Below the pieces are notes generated by a model that saw nothing but the letters and a program-made list of their open reading frames with translations, did no database searches and was not told the DNA's origin. Of a stretch of 64,000 nucleotides of DNA, positions 48,681-61,010 are shown piece after piece. A program made the translations under genes and the position numbers. The DNA lies in the NCBI GenBank assembly GCA_030407085.1, contig CM059582.1, forward strand, positions 27,107,001-27,171,000. The letters run 5' to 3'. This DNA is from Trichopria drosophilae. Its lineage: Eukaryota > Arthropoda > Insecta > Hymenoptera > Diapriidae. Each line of letters opens with the position of its first letter. Within the stretch, counting starts at the first letter, position 1.

Positions 48681-50774
48681 TTTATCATTACCTCGTTGAT
48701 TATCGTCAAGCCATTCAACAAGGCTACAAATTGGTCACCCATTTTTAAGTCCAGTGTCAAATAGAAATTCCTAGTTATTGTATAATATTTTCTAACGTTT
48801 ATTGGGATGGTATTGCTTAAGAATATCATAATTTTTAGCAACCGTATATGAAATAGTTTAAACTCGGAATTTAGACATATTCGCGTCATTACGGTTTTTA
48901 AATGCAATGTTTAATACCGAATAATAGCATTAAAAGAAACAGTTTTTAGAAATGAACTAGTCAGGATCGAGAATTGTCTATAATTATTTCAGATAATACC
49001 TAAAATTTCTGGGAGATAAGACGTTTACATAAATTAGAAAAAAAATTTAAGTTATCTAATTACTAGGCCATTTCAAACACACGTTCTCATTAAATGAAAT
49101 TTTTTTCGGCGTGGTCTTTTCAGTTTTCTAGTTTCAGTAAGTCTCAAAGGTATTTTAATAGATTTTTTATATACATTTCTAGACAATTATGTGTATCCAC
49201 TGATTTCTAATGCATCAAATCTGTCTTCTGTGAAGTTCTTTTTTTGTTACATGGCCGATCAAAAATGGCGGTCAAAATGTCGAAATTTTCCAAAATAATT
49301 TTCTGTTTCCCTTTATTAATTTTGTTAATGCTTTTATTGATGTTATTTTTTTTCCATTGCTTGTATTTTTTTGTTAAATGTGATAAGTATACCCATAATC
49401 CGGTGCAAGTGATTCTTTAATTATTAGGGAAAAAAATATGGTGATTTTCATCAGCCATTTTGAATACGCCACTTTTCTAATGAAATGATTGTGTTGTTTA
49501 CACGTGTTTAGAAACTGTGAATGATTATGTAGAATTGATTAGGAATGGTTTTGTAATCAGTAATAAAAGCATTGATTGTTACTTGTTTAGTATCGTATGT
49601 AAGTGATTTGATTACCTAAATATTAGAAGAGATTGTGTAGTATGTCAACATTTCGATGTTCACTTTGAATATGCTATTTGGTTTTTGAGGAGATATTATT
49701 CAAAGCTCATCTATTACAAAAAAAACTGAAATTCTTTGGAAATTACACACATACATCTGACATTGTATGTCGATTTAGCATACTATTTGTGATGTACGCA
49801 TCCATAAAACAAATTATTTGTTTAAATACGTTGCGCCTTTTTACATTGCAAAGTTAATTCCAGTTTTTCACCTTAATTTTGTCGATCACGACTATTGATT
49901 CATTATTTACACTCTCCATCGACGTTACTTCACAATAGATACAAAGATATAGAAAAAGAATTTTCTTGACACGTTTCGTGATTGTCACTGTTGACTCCTT
50001 TTCTCTGACTTTGAACCGTATCGTTCCTCCGTCTTGTCGATAAGTTAGACGTGATGTAGCGTCTGCCAATGATATTGTTAGTGACCTACTTTCAAATCGA
50101 TATTTGATTTTCAGTTTTTGTTTATCATCTTCTGTATCATTTTATAAATAAATCGAATACCGTAAACAACAGTTTATACTTCTTTTTAGCTTCTTATTTA
50201 TATTTCATGATATCGAAAGAAAATCGAATGAAACCACAAGACAAGAAGTACAATATATAATACAAAAAGGAACACAATTATTATTAGTAAAGAAGATCTT
50301 GGTACTTTTCGGTCATTATAATTAAGTGGATAAATAATAAATGTTGTAAACAATAACGTTGTAAATAAGTGCGTAACTGTGATATCAGTTCACGCGACAC
50401 TCGTAACTATTATTTTAATTTATACAGCCAGAAAAAGCAATTTTGCTGTTGAGAATGTTGAAAAATATCCCTGTGTAGTATGAAACATTAAACTGTCAAA
50501 ATGAACCATTAATGCTGCCCAGAACAGTTTAAAATTTGAAACGAAATAAATTAATTTTAAAAATACCAATATGTCATTTTTCGGTATCATTATGAATTTA
50601 CACATGAAAAAATGTCATAGAATTTAATACCAGCATTCAATGTACAGTAAAACACGAAAGAAGGTAGCTAGAGATACAGTACATAAAGACAAAGAAGGTT
50701 AATGGAACCATAAAGAAATGGTAGAAACGACTTTAACCTATGTCAATAGCAGAATTAACAAAATGAAAGGTTGT
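48681..50774. other. No gene seen
   Basis: AT-rich DNA. About 49250-49480 has GGCCGATCAAAAATGGCGG and CAGCCATTTTGAATACGCC, a style seen in old dispersed repeats and also near 29830, but no boundaries are visible. Confidence 0.5.
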
Positions 50775-51125
50775 ACACTGTAAAAAAAGAAAATAAATTT
50801 TAACCTTGTGGTAACCTTCTCACTTTTAATATTATAAGTTTTCTGTTTGGGAGTTGTAATTTCACAAATTTGTATGCGTTTTCCTTTCGGATGGTAAAAT
50901 TACCACGTTCAGCGTAGACTCGAATTTGACCAACGTGTAGCGTGGTAAAATTACAACGCGTAGTAAAATTCCTAACATCCAAAGATAAAAACTCAACGTT
51001 ATCTTCAGTAATATTGCAATGCGTTGTAGTTTTACCATATTCTACGTAAAGATACATGTAAAGAAAATTTTTACAAATAATAATTACAACAGATTTGTAA
51101 AATTCATTGTCATTTTTTACAGTGT
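50775..51125. mobile_element. MITE with CACTGTAAAAAA termini
   Basis: ACACTGTAAAAAAAGAAAAT at the left is inverted at the right end as CATTTTTTACAGTGT. The inverted match runs about 30 bp with few differences. Inside, GTGGTAAAATTAC-like blocks recur (50896, 50940, 50959) next to GCGTAG. The 85-codon minus frame within is a by-product of these internal repeats. No transposase is present. The superfamily is uncertain. Confidence 0.7.
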
Positions 51126-51629
51126 GCTTGATGTTTGAGGTTATGTTCGATTTAAGTACCGAGAAATAGTGAATGGAATTATTTTATTCTTCTATTTGCT
51201 AAAGAAATATTTAATTTAACTACTTTTTATATTAAACCGTTTTAGTATTGATGCTTCTTTCAACTATATTCTTACTCTTTCTGTGTATGGGCCAAAAGTT
51301 CGTGAAATGCTCTGATTGTTGATCCATGTGATGTGTCATACTTCGGAATGCTTTGAGGATAATAAAATTCTCAAAATATATCTTTAAAATTGAACAAATA
51401 AAGGATTGTTGCATTCGACATTCTTTTTAATATTATTCCTGACTATTTTATACTAACCAGATATTTTCGTAATTTCGTAATTTCATTAAAATGGACATCT
51501 ATTTTATTTGATTCATCCCTATTGACGGAATTATCAATGGATGGGAAAGAAGGTATACCGATTTTGAAGACTAGCAAAAGTATTTAAACTTTAGACAAAA
51601 CTAGGCAACTAGTTCTACTTATTTACAGA
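51126..51629. other. No gene; Tc1-like end fragment
   Basis: GGGCCAAAAGTTCGTGAAAT at about 51289-51308 matches the TIR core of the element at 52401-52924 (GCCAAAAGTTCGTGAA). No partner end is seen here. The rest is AT-rich and featureless. Confidence 0.45.
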
Positions 51630-52006
51630 TGGGTGCGGGCCGAAAAGGCGACAGATTTAAAAATCGACAGTTAAAACAAATGGCAATCTAAAAATCGACA
51701 GTCAGAAAGTCGGCATTGAAGATACCGATATGACAAAAAACCGATAGTCAAAAATAGAGAGTCCAAACGCCGACAATCTTCCATTTTCAATATTCAAGAC
51801 AAATAGACTTTTGTACAAGTGAATAAATATAAAAGATTTTGATGTGTTGGTTTTTTTAATGTTGGCTTTTTGATGTTTTCACATGTCGGTTGTATTGATG
51901 TGTTCTTCTTTTACATTAATTTAATTTAATATTTTACATTAAATATTTTGACAGTAGATTTTAATTTGTCGGTTTTTCAATTTGTCGGTTTTTGATCCGT
52001 ATCCCA
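51630..52006. mobile_element. GGGTGCGG-type MITE, complete copy (377 bp)
   Basis: It begins TGGGTGCGGGCCGAAAAGG and ends with the inverse of TGGGATACGGATCAAAAACC. The left arm is an array of AAAATCGACAGT / AAAAACCGATAGT units and the right arm the inverted type TTTGTCGGTTTTTCAA. The middle is AT-rich and non-coding. It is longer and less palindromic than the copy at 163-379, so the core is variable within the family. Confidence 0.8.
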
Positions 52007-52400
52007 TTTCAAAGGACTCGACATACCAGCGTAATCATTTATCATCAACGTGAAATCGTTCTAATTGCAGGGGTTAATTAAAGTATCAGATTCTTTCTTC
52101 TCTTCTCTCACCATGCAATGTTTTCATAAACAAAAATTATTGAATAAGAATCGATGGTTATAACCACTTTTGTGTATTGCATTCAATAACAATAGAATCC
52201 CGTTAAATCAGAAATACATTTCTGTTAAGAATGTTTTTTATTTGTCATTGAACATTAATAAAATGAAATGTTTTCAATGAATATATTCCATTTTACTAAA
52301 ACCTATTTACTTCCTGCTAATCATTATCTGTGATTGATGCCTTAACATCATTGAAATTGATCAGTAAATTTACTCCACATATTATATTTTAATACATCTA

Positions 52401-52924
52401 CCACGAGCCAAAAGTTCGTGAACGCTATGAATATTCGAGCTCGCCAAAAAATGTATCGGATTTCCGAATCTCTTGAAGATAGACAAAAAACTTATACAAC
52501 ATGTTCTGAAGTACAGAAATAAAGCTTTTAACTGGCGCACTCAGTTTTATTGCATACATTACATTTTCTTAAGAAGTACAATTGAAAACTTTGAAAAAAA
52601 TCATAACTCTGGAGCGATAACATTGCTACTTTTGCCAACAACGATTTTAAAGGTCTTCAATTGTGTTATTTCCAATATTCGAACAAATTTATTAAACATT
52701 TCATCAGAATTGAAAGTCAGAAAAAAAGCTACGATATTAAAAATTATAAATATATCACAACTATGAGAAACACTCGTGAAACTGAGTGCACCTTTTAAAA
52801 GCTTTATTACTGTAATTCAAAATATGCCCTTTCAGTTATTTCACTATCTTCAAAAAATTTGGAGAACCGACACATTTTTATCTAAATAGAAAATTCATAG
52901 CATTCAGGAACTTTTGGCCGGTAC
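52401..52924. mobile_element. Non-autonomous Tc1/mariner-like element with long TIRs (524 bp)
   Basis: CCACGAGCCAAAAGTTCGTG at the left and the inverse of GTACCGGCCAAAAGTTCCTG at the right are flanked by TA on both sides (52399-52400, 52925-52926), the target used by Tc1/mariner. Inverted similarity continues for about 150 bp each side, for example GAAGATAG and AATAAAGCTTTTAA. The 97-codon frame inside (52473-52766) shows no DDE/D transposase motif. Solo end-like sequences occur at about 51289 and 10420. Confidence 0.8.
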
Positions 52925-52979
52925 TACATAAATCAAATTGACTTATAAATAGAACATAAATTATATATAATTTTTAATG

Positions 52980-53560
52980 GGAATGGACTAGTTTCGATGA
53001 TTGAAGCATGATATCAGATTACGGGCACGTGACAAAAGTAGAGTCGACTGATTGCCAGCGTTGATCTATTCCCAAAACAGAGACGTAGTAAATGTAATCA
53101 CGACCTAAATTTTGCTCTCGCGCATCGCATAAGAATTCCATCCCCTGTCCTTGAAACCTCAAAGGACTTAACCTTATTCCCTCCCAATCTTCTAGGATCG
53201 CTAATCTCTTAAATCCAGGAATCGCAGAAAAACGCGGTCAAATATTTATTTTTTCTCGTCCCGGACCGTCGCTCATGGGAATCTCTAATGTCTGCAGTAA
53301 CAAAGTAGGTATCGTTCATCCCGTGGAAACAAACACGTGCCCAAGGGCTGACTCGTTTCGTTTCCTGTATAAGAGAAATCCGATATAGGGATTCCCAGCA
53401 CGAAAGGAGTCGTGCGGAGAAAAATTTATGAAAGATGGCAGACGGCAATATTTTTTCTGGCGAATTGACAAGAAGTTTGTTTTTCTTCGCCAGACTGACG
53501 ATAACTTGAGATTTATGTGTTGGTTTTTTTCATTTTGTGAAGGAAAATGCAGTTTTAATA
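52980..53560. other. GC-rich island
   Basis: GC-richer than its flanks, including CTCGTCCCGGACCGTCGC. Overlapping minus-strand frames (53209-53448, 53316-53576) are open together, which argues for composition rather than coding. Possible conserved intronic or regulatory DNA. Confidence 0.35.
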
Positions 53561-54625
53561 GTTTGTAGGTATTCACTAAATATTAAAGACTGCTTAATAA
53601 ATTTCAGCTGCTTACGAATGTATTATATCAATTATAAGATTAGAAAATATTTTTCTTGGTTATTTTTTTTGTCTCGGATATGTTTGTTTTGTGTACTTGT
53701 TAGTTAAATTATGGGGATAAATGTATTAGATTTATTATTTGAATTTTGTCTTATTTATTTTCAGCATATTTTGATGATATGTTGTCTTAAAGCGAAATTC
53801 AATACGAAATAGGTCGGAAAGAGAAAATTGCAAAAACAGAAAAACATGTTTTGCTTTATAAACTCGAAGTAAATACGGAAAAACGCGTTGAAATTGGTTT
53901 TCGAAACGAAATTTTATGAAGTTTTGCAAAATTCGTACAAATGCGCTTCTCCTATTGTCAAAATTATACCTATTTTGATAAATAGCAATTAATTAATTTT
54001 TATTACAAAAACGTTAACAACGGTATACACCTTGAACAACTTTCAAAACAGACTTTTATGGAATTCTTTCTTCATTTTGGAGATTATTCTCTCGTTTGTT
54101 TTTTATTAAACGGTACGCTTAATGTTTAGACTTATTAAACTCTTTTCTTCTTTTCAAGTCGAACGTACTGTTTTCTGAATAGTTCATTTCAGATATGAAT
54201 CTCTTTATATTGTTAATCTTTTTTATTCTTCCTAAAAGTCTTTTTATTCAACTTATTTTGTACAATGAAGGCATTACTACAAATCCAAATATTGCATGGG
54301 GGTAAAACTTTAAGCTCGAAAATCGATTTCCTTTGTGGCGATACTCTGTCGACTGGAATAGCTTTTGTGGACTACTTACATTTACTTTAGGTCTTTATTT
54401 ATTTATAAATTTTCTTAGGAAGGGAAATGATTTTCTTCCTGAGGTAATTTATTGACTACTGAAAATAATTCGATTGATTGAAAAATTGAAAATGAGATAT
54501 TTGAAAAAGATTCCCCTCATTTGACACAATTATCTTTTCATGGTTAATGTTTTTGTCATATTTTGACTTTTTAAACTTAGTCACATCAGTCATTGTCGCA
54601 CATGTTACATATCTGATCAATAAAA
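53561..54625. other. No gene seen
   Basis: AT-rich DNA without motifs that I recognise. Confidence 0.55.
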
Positions 54626-55210
54626 AACAAACTCAACATACAAATTGAACATTTTCAAACTCAATATTGAACAAGCTTAACATTTTGAACCTCAACATTT
54701 GAGAAACTCAACATTTGACTAAATTAACAAATAATATAATAAATAAAATTGTCAAACACTAGTTACATTACAACTAGAATAAATGTAAATGACAGCAATT
54801 ATTAAAATATCATGTACAGTCAACACAGTTATGTTACATTAACACAAACCATTCAACAGCATATCTGTGATTACCTAACCTAACCTAACCTAACCTAACC
54901 GAAATACTAAATTAACGAAATATCTCTGTGGCCAAGGGTACAATATTCATTAAATTCTTTAACCCAATTTGTTGTGATTCATTTGTATTATTCACAATTA
55001 TTGACAGAAATTTAAAATTTATTTTATATTACGATTAACGTTATTACACTTGATTTTCAAAATAGAATAAAATTCAATAAACTAAAAATAATGTTGAAAT
55101 TGTTAAATGTTAAAATTGCAAATGTTGAGTTTCGTAAATGTTCAGTTTGTCGAATGTTGAGTTTGCAAATATTGATTTTGAATGTTGAAATTCAAAAATT
55201 TCACAATGTT
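54626..55210. mobile_element. Element with opposed CTCAACATTTG arrays
   Basis: The left array (54626-54720) has about six units of the type AAACTCAACATTTGA at a 15-16 bp period. The right array (55090-55210) has about seven inverted units AAATGTTGAGTTTG(C). The ~370 bp between are AT-rich, hold a (TTAGG)n-type tract, and encode nothing convincing. The design equals that of the GGGTGCGG and GGGTGCACC families with another motif. No clear target duplication was found. Confidence 0.6.
54873..54900 (-). repeat. Interstitial telomere-like (TTAGG)n
   Basis: Five and a half perfect ACCTA units, i.e. TTAGG on the minus strand, the standard telomere repeat of most insects. It lies between the two arrays of the element at 54626-55210. 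Confidence 0.9.
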
Positions 55211-57140
55211 GATTGTACCTATTTTCGTCGTACATACTATTCAATAGAGTTATTAAATTGTAGTTGCTTTTCATGTATTCTGCATTAAATTTAATTTGGA
55301 ATTGTTCAATTTTTCATGGACTCAATTTCTTCATCTTCAATTATTCAATTAATGTTTTCAAACAGCATAATTTGTTGAAGCAAAACAAAATTTATAAAAT
55401 CTGTCAAATCTTTCAGAATTTAGATAAATGAGGCATGTTGTGTCGTTAAACGATCTATTTCAAAAACTTAATAATGTAAAATATTTCAGATGACAGAATA
55501 TATTATAAGAAAATTAGTTTCAAAATGGACTAAAATTTTGATCCTGTCCGAAGTAAATTAGTCTAATTTTGGTACGTTTCATACTTGATTAGTGCTATAT
55601 TTTTGAACCAAATCATTATCAATTAGATGCTGTCATCTAAATTTGATTAAACTTCGATAAGATATTGATGCTATAACGATCTGTATCTGAAACAATTAGA
55701 ATCCATGACAATTGCAGTACCATTACAATACAAAAACAGAGCAAAAACAAATCAAAAGTATATTTACATGTATAGGCTATGAAAGAGACATGTTTTGTGT
55801 GTAAATATGATCTAATTTCCATGAAGTATCGAAAAATTTCACACCCTAAAATGTTTTATAAAAGTGATTGAGTTATTTTTGTCATTTTTCAATTAATTCG
55901 CTTTAGGCCAAATTGGATCAATTTTTTATTATTCGGATAGAGATTTCTTTTAATCATATTTAAATAGTTTTTGGTACTTGGTTATTATACATTCTCAAGT
56001 GACAATAATATTGTTATATAATAAGCTAAGCAAACACGACCAGTGAAGTAACTAATTTTAATTGTGCTATCATTTACAACAGATCCAAAAATCGACAATT
56101 TTACCCATTGTTTAGAACCACTGTTAAAGTTATAAAATCCTTTATAGCATAATTATAAATGTGTTATAAAAAATAGAAATTTATTTTCATAAATTATGGG
56201 CATTCAAACATTAGTCACAAATAAATCCGGATGTATCATCTCTGAAAATGTCTAATGCAAATTTTATTTTATAAAATGCACCTTTACCGTGATTACTAAA
56301 TTATTTAATTTGAATTTACTAAACCTTATGCGAATTCTAAATTTTATAATGACTTTATAACATTAGCAAAGAAACCGAATTTACAAAAGTTTCAAAAATC
56401 AGATTCTTCTGATTTCATTATCATTGTCGAAATCTTATTATTAAAATTTTTCTTTTGGGACAGTTTCATCGAGAATGGCCAAAAATATTCTTCGATAAAT
56501 GGCAATTTTGCTGGCAGACAGCCATTATATTTTATAATCCTTTTCGATCGGTTGGTTATATTCGTATACGTTGTTCGTCAATTATCGACATTTTAACCCC
56601 TCCTTAATTGTGTCTACCAATGTTTTAAACCTCTTTGACTCTACACGAATCCTGACAATTTTTTTCATTTATCACTTTCAATAAAGGTGACATTCATTTC
56701 AAGAGCTATAGAAATCCTAAGACAACCTAAAATATCTATTTACCTGTTTGTATTTTTAATTTGTCAAATATGATTTATTTTTTAATATAAAATACTTCTT
56801 TGGTGTTTATTTACACAATACATATGATTGTCAAACAAATATTAATATCTAAACATCAAAACAAATTATAGATATGTTACTGTTTCCATAAATAAAGGTA
56901 GGTTTATTCTAGTTTTCTTAAATTCCCTATATCATCTTCCTAAACACTACCTAAGCAATGAACTCTTTATCTCATTAAGATTTTGTATCTTTAATAGATT
57001 GTCTTTAATATAAATGATTATTTTTAAATATATCCTTCCTAAATCACATGTTTTATGTCTCCTATACTTCATAATTATTCTCAAAACAATATAGAAACAT
57101 TCTCAGAAAGTAGTCGTATAATAAAAATTCGAAAAGTAAA
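55211..57140. other. No gene seen
   Basis: Very AT-rich DNA. No exon, RNA gene or defined repeat is recognised. Confidence 0.55.
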
Positions 57141-57173
57141 GGGGTGCCGGTCAAAAAACCGAAATTTCAAAAG
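57141..57173. mobile_element. GGGTGCGG-type MITE, solo left end
   Basis: GGGGTGCCGGTCAAAAAACC followed by GAAATTTCAAAAG matches the left terminus at 163-190. No opposite end is visible, so this is a remnant. Confidence 0.55.
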
Positions 57174-57439
57174 CATTGTATAACTTTACAGTCTGAAAAT
57201 CTACTTTTAGTACCGATTACTTTAGTAACATCATTTTGTAAGTTAATTATCTATCACACGGATTGCAATATACTTTGGTTAAAGATAAGTATTTATTAAT
57301 TTAATATATGTTATTTATATTCTCAAGATAACCCATTAGATAATTTTCAAAATTTCAGAAAAAAATGTTTTGTTTATATTCTTAGTATTTCTAGAAATCA
57401 ACAGTCATAAAAAATCTGTTTTTTCTTATATGATCCTTT

Positions 57440-57860
57440 TATAATCTTATTTTCAGAACCTCCGCAAGCTCAAAAGCATGCACTGAAGTTCTATTTATCT
57501 CTCAACGAGCTGACGAGTCAATAACCAATTTATGCAGAAGGAGGTGTCTGGACGCATTTTCCGAAAAGCCACCCCTGCTGTCGCCGTCAGTGAAGTCTTT
57601 TTCAGAGCTTCGAGACGACTTTTTGTTCCTATTTTCCTTTTTTTGTCGTGCTTCCGGCAAGCTTATATCCGGTCGGTATCTCACTTTCCCTCCCTCTTAT
57701 AGCAGACGTTTTCTTCCGCCCACCTACATTTTCTGCAAGCTCCCCCTGAGAAACGGAAGTATGAAACAAAAAAGGCTAGTAAGTTCAAGGCTAGAGGTCG
57801 TTCCAGCTAAACAATGGTAGGGCGGATTCCGTCTCTCCCTCAGCATCATCAAGATCTCGA
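57440..57860. other. GC-rich island with a 121-codon open frame
   Basis: After an acceptor-like AATCTTATTTTCAG (ending 57456) a plus-strand frame is open from 57458 to a stop at 57820, without an initiating ATG near the start. It reads, for example, FSEKPPLLSPSVKSFSELRDD. A minus-strand frame (57502-57684, K/R/S/E-rich) is also open. The strand's pyrimidine bias can keep frames open by composition. No domain is recognised. Exon, promoter or conserved non-coding DNA are all possible. Confidence 0.3.
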
Positions 57861-60689
57861 TGAAATCGAGCGGTGATTTCATTACTTCTAATTCAATTAG
57901 TCGCGCTACTACCTGAACTTAATTCATAGCTTTTACCGATATTATTAAGACCGACTCCTCCTTTTCTCCGACTTTAGGACGTTTGTGGTTTAACTCGAGA
58001 AATTGATCGCTATTGTCTTCTTCACGAGGGTTTAAAACGATAAGATTAACGTCGTACATTTGTGGGAGTCGGAAAAATCAATAGCTTGGGTAATTCCATG
58101 GGGAATTATCTCGAATTGGAGTAATGTTGATGAGGCGATAAAGAATTATTGGTTGGTGGATAAATTCCGAAGTAGATTTTCCGAATAAACGACGTATTTC
58201 AATTGGGTTTGTCATGAATTATTTTGTAACTGAACGTGAGCGGAAATTATAATAGAAGAATTCGCAGAATCTTAGTAATTTTGACGTCGATCTATTTTAT
58301 ACAATAAGTGAAGATAAATTGCATTATTCAAAACGTTATTTAATGATAGATGATTATATGAATTAGTGCATGCAAAAAAGGCACTATGCCCATTTTTGGG
58401 TTAATTTACATAATTATAAAATCTTATTTTCAATGTCCAGATTTATCATTTGACACATATTGGAATCATTAATCGTTATTTTATGTTGTTCAATTTCGAA
58501 AAAGAGAGAGAGATCTATGTCCTGGACTTAAATTACCTTCCTGATTGCAATAATTTACACATTCTGGATTTATCTGTTTATGTGTAAACTACACTAACTT
58601 CTCAAATCTTTTATATATTTTAAGAGATTTTTATTAAATTTATATTTTAATAAAATGCTGACTTTCAAAAGGCTCTTAGGTGAAACTGACATGTAGCAGA
58701 GTAGGAAACGCAATATTCTCATATAAGGCCAGAATGAACGACCTGTGAAAGGATACTCGAAAGTAACAAGGGTCTCTTTAGGTTACCCCAAGAGCACCAG
58801 AAATTTTACCTTCCTCGAAGCCACCTTATACGAGAATTGTTCTTCACGCTAGCGAAAGTTTCTGAATTACAGCGGGCTTTTAAACCACTTTATTACGCAC
58901 CTAACGAGTTACTTTCTTCTCGATTCTAATTTGTAGGCGATAAAAATAAGATAAATATGCCAACTTTACATTGCATTTTCTATTTTATTTGGAAATGTTA
59001 AGATTTTTTTTCTATAGTTAAGAATAAAAGTCTGCTGAATTAAAGAGAAAATATCTCTTTTATCATTTATAAACAAAGGTTTTTACAGAGGGTTTATACA
59101 TTAATGAATATGAGGTTGTTTTTGCAAATAAGATGTTATAGTTACGGCGCATGCCATTTATGTCTTTATCTTAGAGTAAATGTCATGATTACATAATATC
59201 AATTTACTCTATATTAATTATCTCTATCTACAGTTTCTTTATATTTTTTTTCAGTAATATTTTTCTTTAACAATATTATTTTTTGTGCATTTTTCATAGT
59301 TAAAGGTGCATTATTAATTGTATATATATAGGACTGCAATGTTCATTTAAGAATCCTAATATTCTTAACTTTTAAACTTATTTGAAAATATTTTCTGAAA
59401 AAAAAAGGCAAAAAATTCTGAGTCCACCTCGTACATAACTGAATATTTTAGCAGCATTCGTATATTTTGTTTACTATGCCAGTATAATAGAGGCGTTATA
59501 TTACGTCGTTTTGTCAAAACTACATCCTTGTTACTTTTAATGTCGTCGACACTTTGGATCTTTGATGTTACCGTCTACTTTATAGTTGCTACTTAATTAA
59601 CTCAACAATTTCAAATCACTGTTGAATGTATAATGTTGTACGTAAAGTATGTGGCTCTTTGTATAGCTACCGCCATTATATATTAAGTAATATATTAAGT
59701 TGCTCCTGGTACCTCTTTATTCATCTTTTTTAGTTTATGCTAACGTTTGATTCGTTAGAGGTCTATTGTTTTTTTTTTCATAAAGCTGATTCCACTGTGT
59801 GAATCCTACCGGGATCGGATACTCGTGCTTTATCTTATGGTCATAATCACACTTAAGTACTTCTCTTTGAATGGTCATAGAATAGAGTGAGTCTATAGAA
59901 AACTTTCATGTTTTGAAAACTTTTTTATTCAAAACTCATGGAAATATCTGCTTTCATATTTACTAATTATATTGATCTAGACTACTTTTGGTTATTCTTA
60001 GTCATTAAAATTTCATACTGCTTATTAGCTGCGATGTGTAAACAAAATTAGGGAAAACATCGTTCGTTACTAGTGCGGTAAATATGCGATTATAACGAAA
60101 TCGCTTACACTTCAAAATAGACGGAAATGTATTTTCCAAAATTAAAAAAAAATTAATTCTACTGCAGAAACTGAGCTGATGTTGATGTATCTGCTTTTCT
60201 CATTTTTTGGGAAAAAAAAGGGTGAATATAAAAGTACATTTATTATGCAAAAGCGCAAAAATAAACGTGGCTAGAGGATACTTAAACTATTCAGGTCAAC
60301 TTCACACAAATAGAAATTTCATAATTTTGTATATAAATTTTATGACATACAACTTTATATAGTAAAAACTATTTTGATTAGACATCATTGTATAGCTTCT
60401 CACTATTACTATTTAAAAATTCATTTTAGTTCACGAAGAACATCATAACATTATTTAAAATTTTTGTCATATTTTGTTTACATTTTTTTCTTTTTTGATA
60501 AAAAGATGAGGAAATCGTTTTGTAATAATTATTGATAAATTGATATAAGCTTTTTATGTGAACTTTGCAAACAAATGTCATCTGTCAAATTAATCGCGAA
60601 GCAAATTACATAATCACGTATAGACTAAACGAGATTGCAGCGTTAAATATTCATTAAATATAAAATGACCATTACTGTCAGTTAAGCAG
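57861..60689. other. No gene seen
   Basis: AT-rich apart from a modest patch at 57.9-58.2 kb. No motifs are recognised. Confidence 0.5.
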
Positions 60690-61010
60690 TTTGAAAAATT
60701 GCTTCCGGCCGTAAAATTCTGCTGAAACTGTGCAAGGAAAATGCTCATAATTGAAAAAAATTGGCCACCCCCTGCCTCCGAAATGTCATAATGATGCCCG
60801 GTTAAACAGCGAATTTCGCCAAGTGTGCATCACCGCGTGTCTGAAAGGTTACGTGTTACGAGTTCCTTACTAGAATTTAGGAGGCTAATTTACGAGCTTA
60901 ATGAGGCGAAATGCTCGGTCAAAATTAATGGGCAAATCGACCGGTCGAAATATACACTTCGACCCATCGTCACGCGAGTCTGGACTCCTGTTGACGTAAC
61001 CTAGAAATAA
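60690..61010. other. GC-rich island
   Basis: GC-richer block with TTAATGAGGCGAAATGCTCG and GGGCAAATCGACCGGTCG, stops in all frames and no exon-like limits. This looks more like conserved non-coding DNA than coding sequence. Confidence 0.35.

Noticed and set aside
50800..51057. 85-codon minus-strand frame as a gene
   Set aside because: It lies wholly inside the MITE at 50775-51125 and its residues follow the element's internal repeats.
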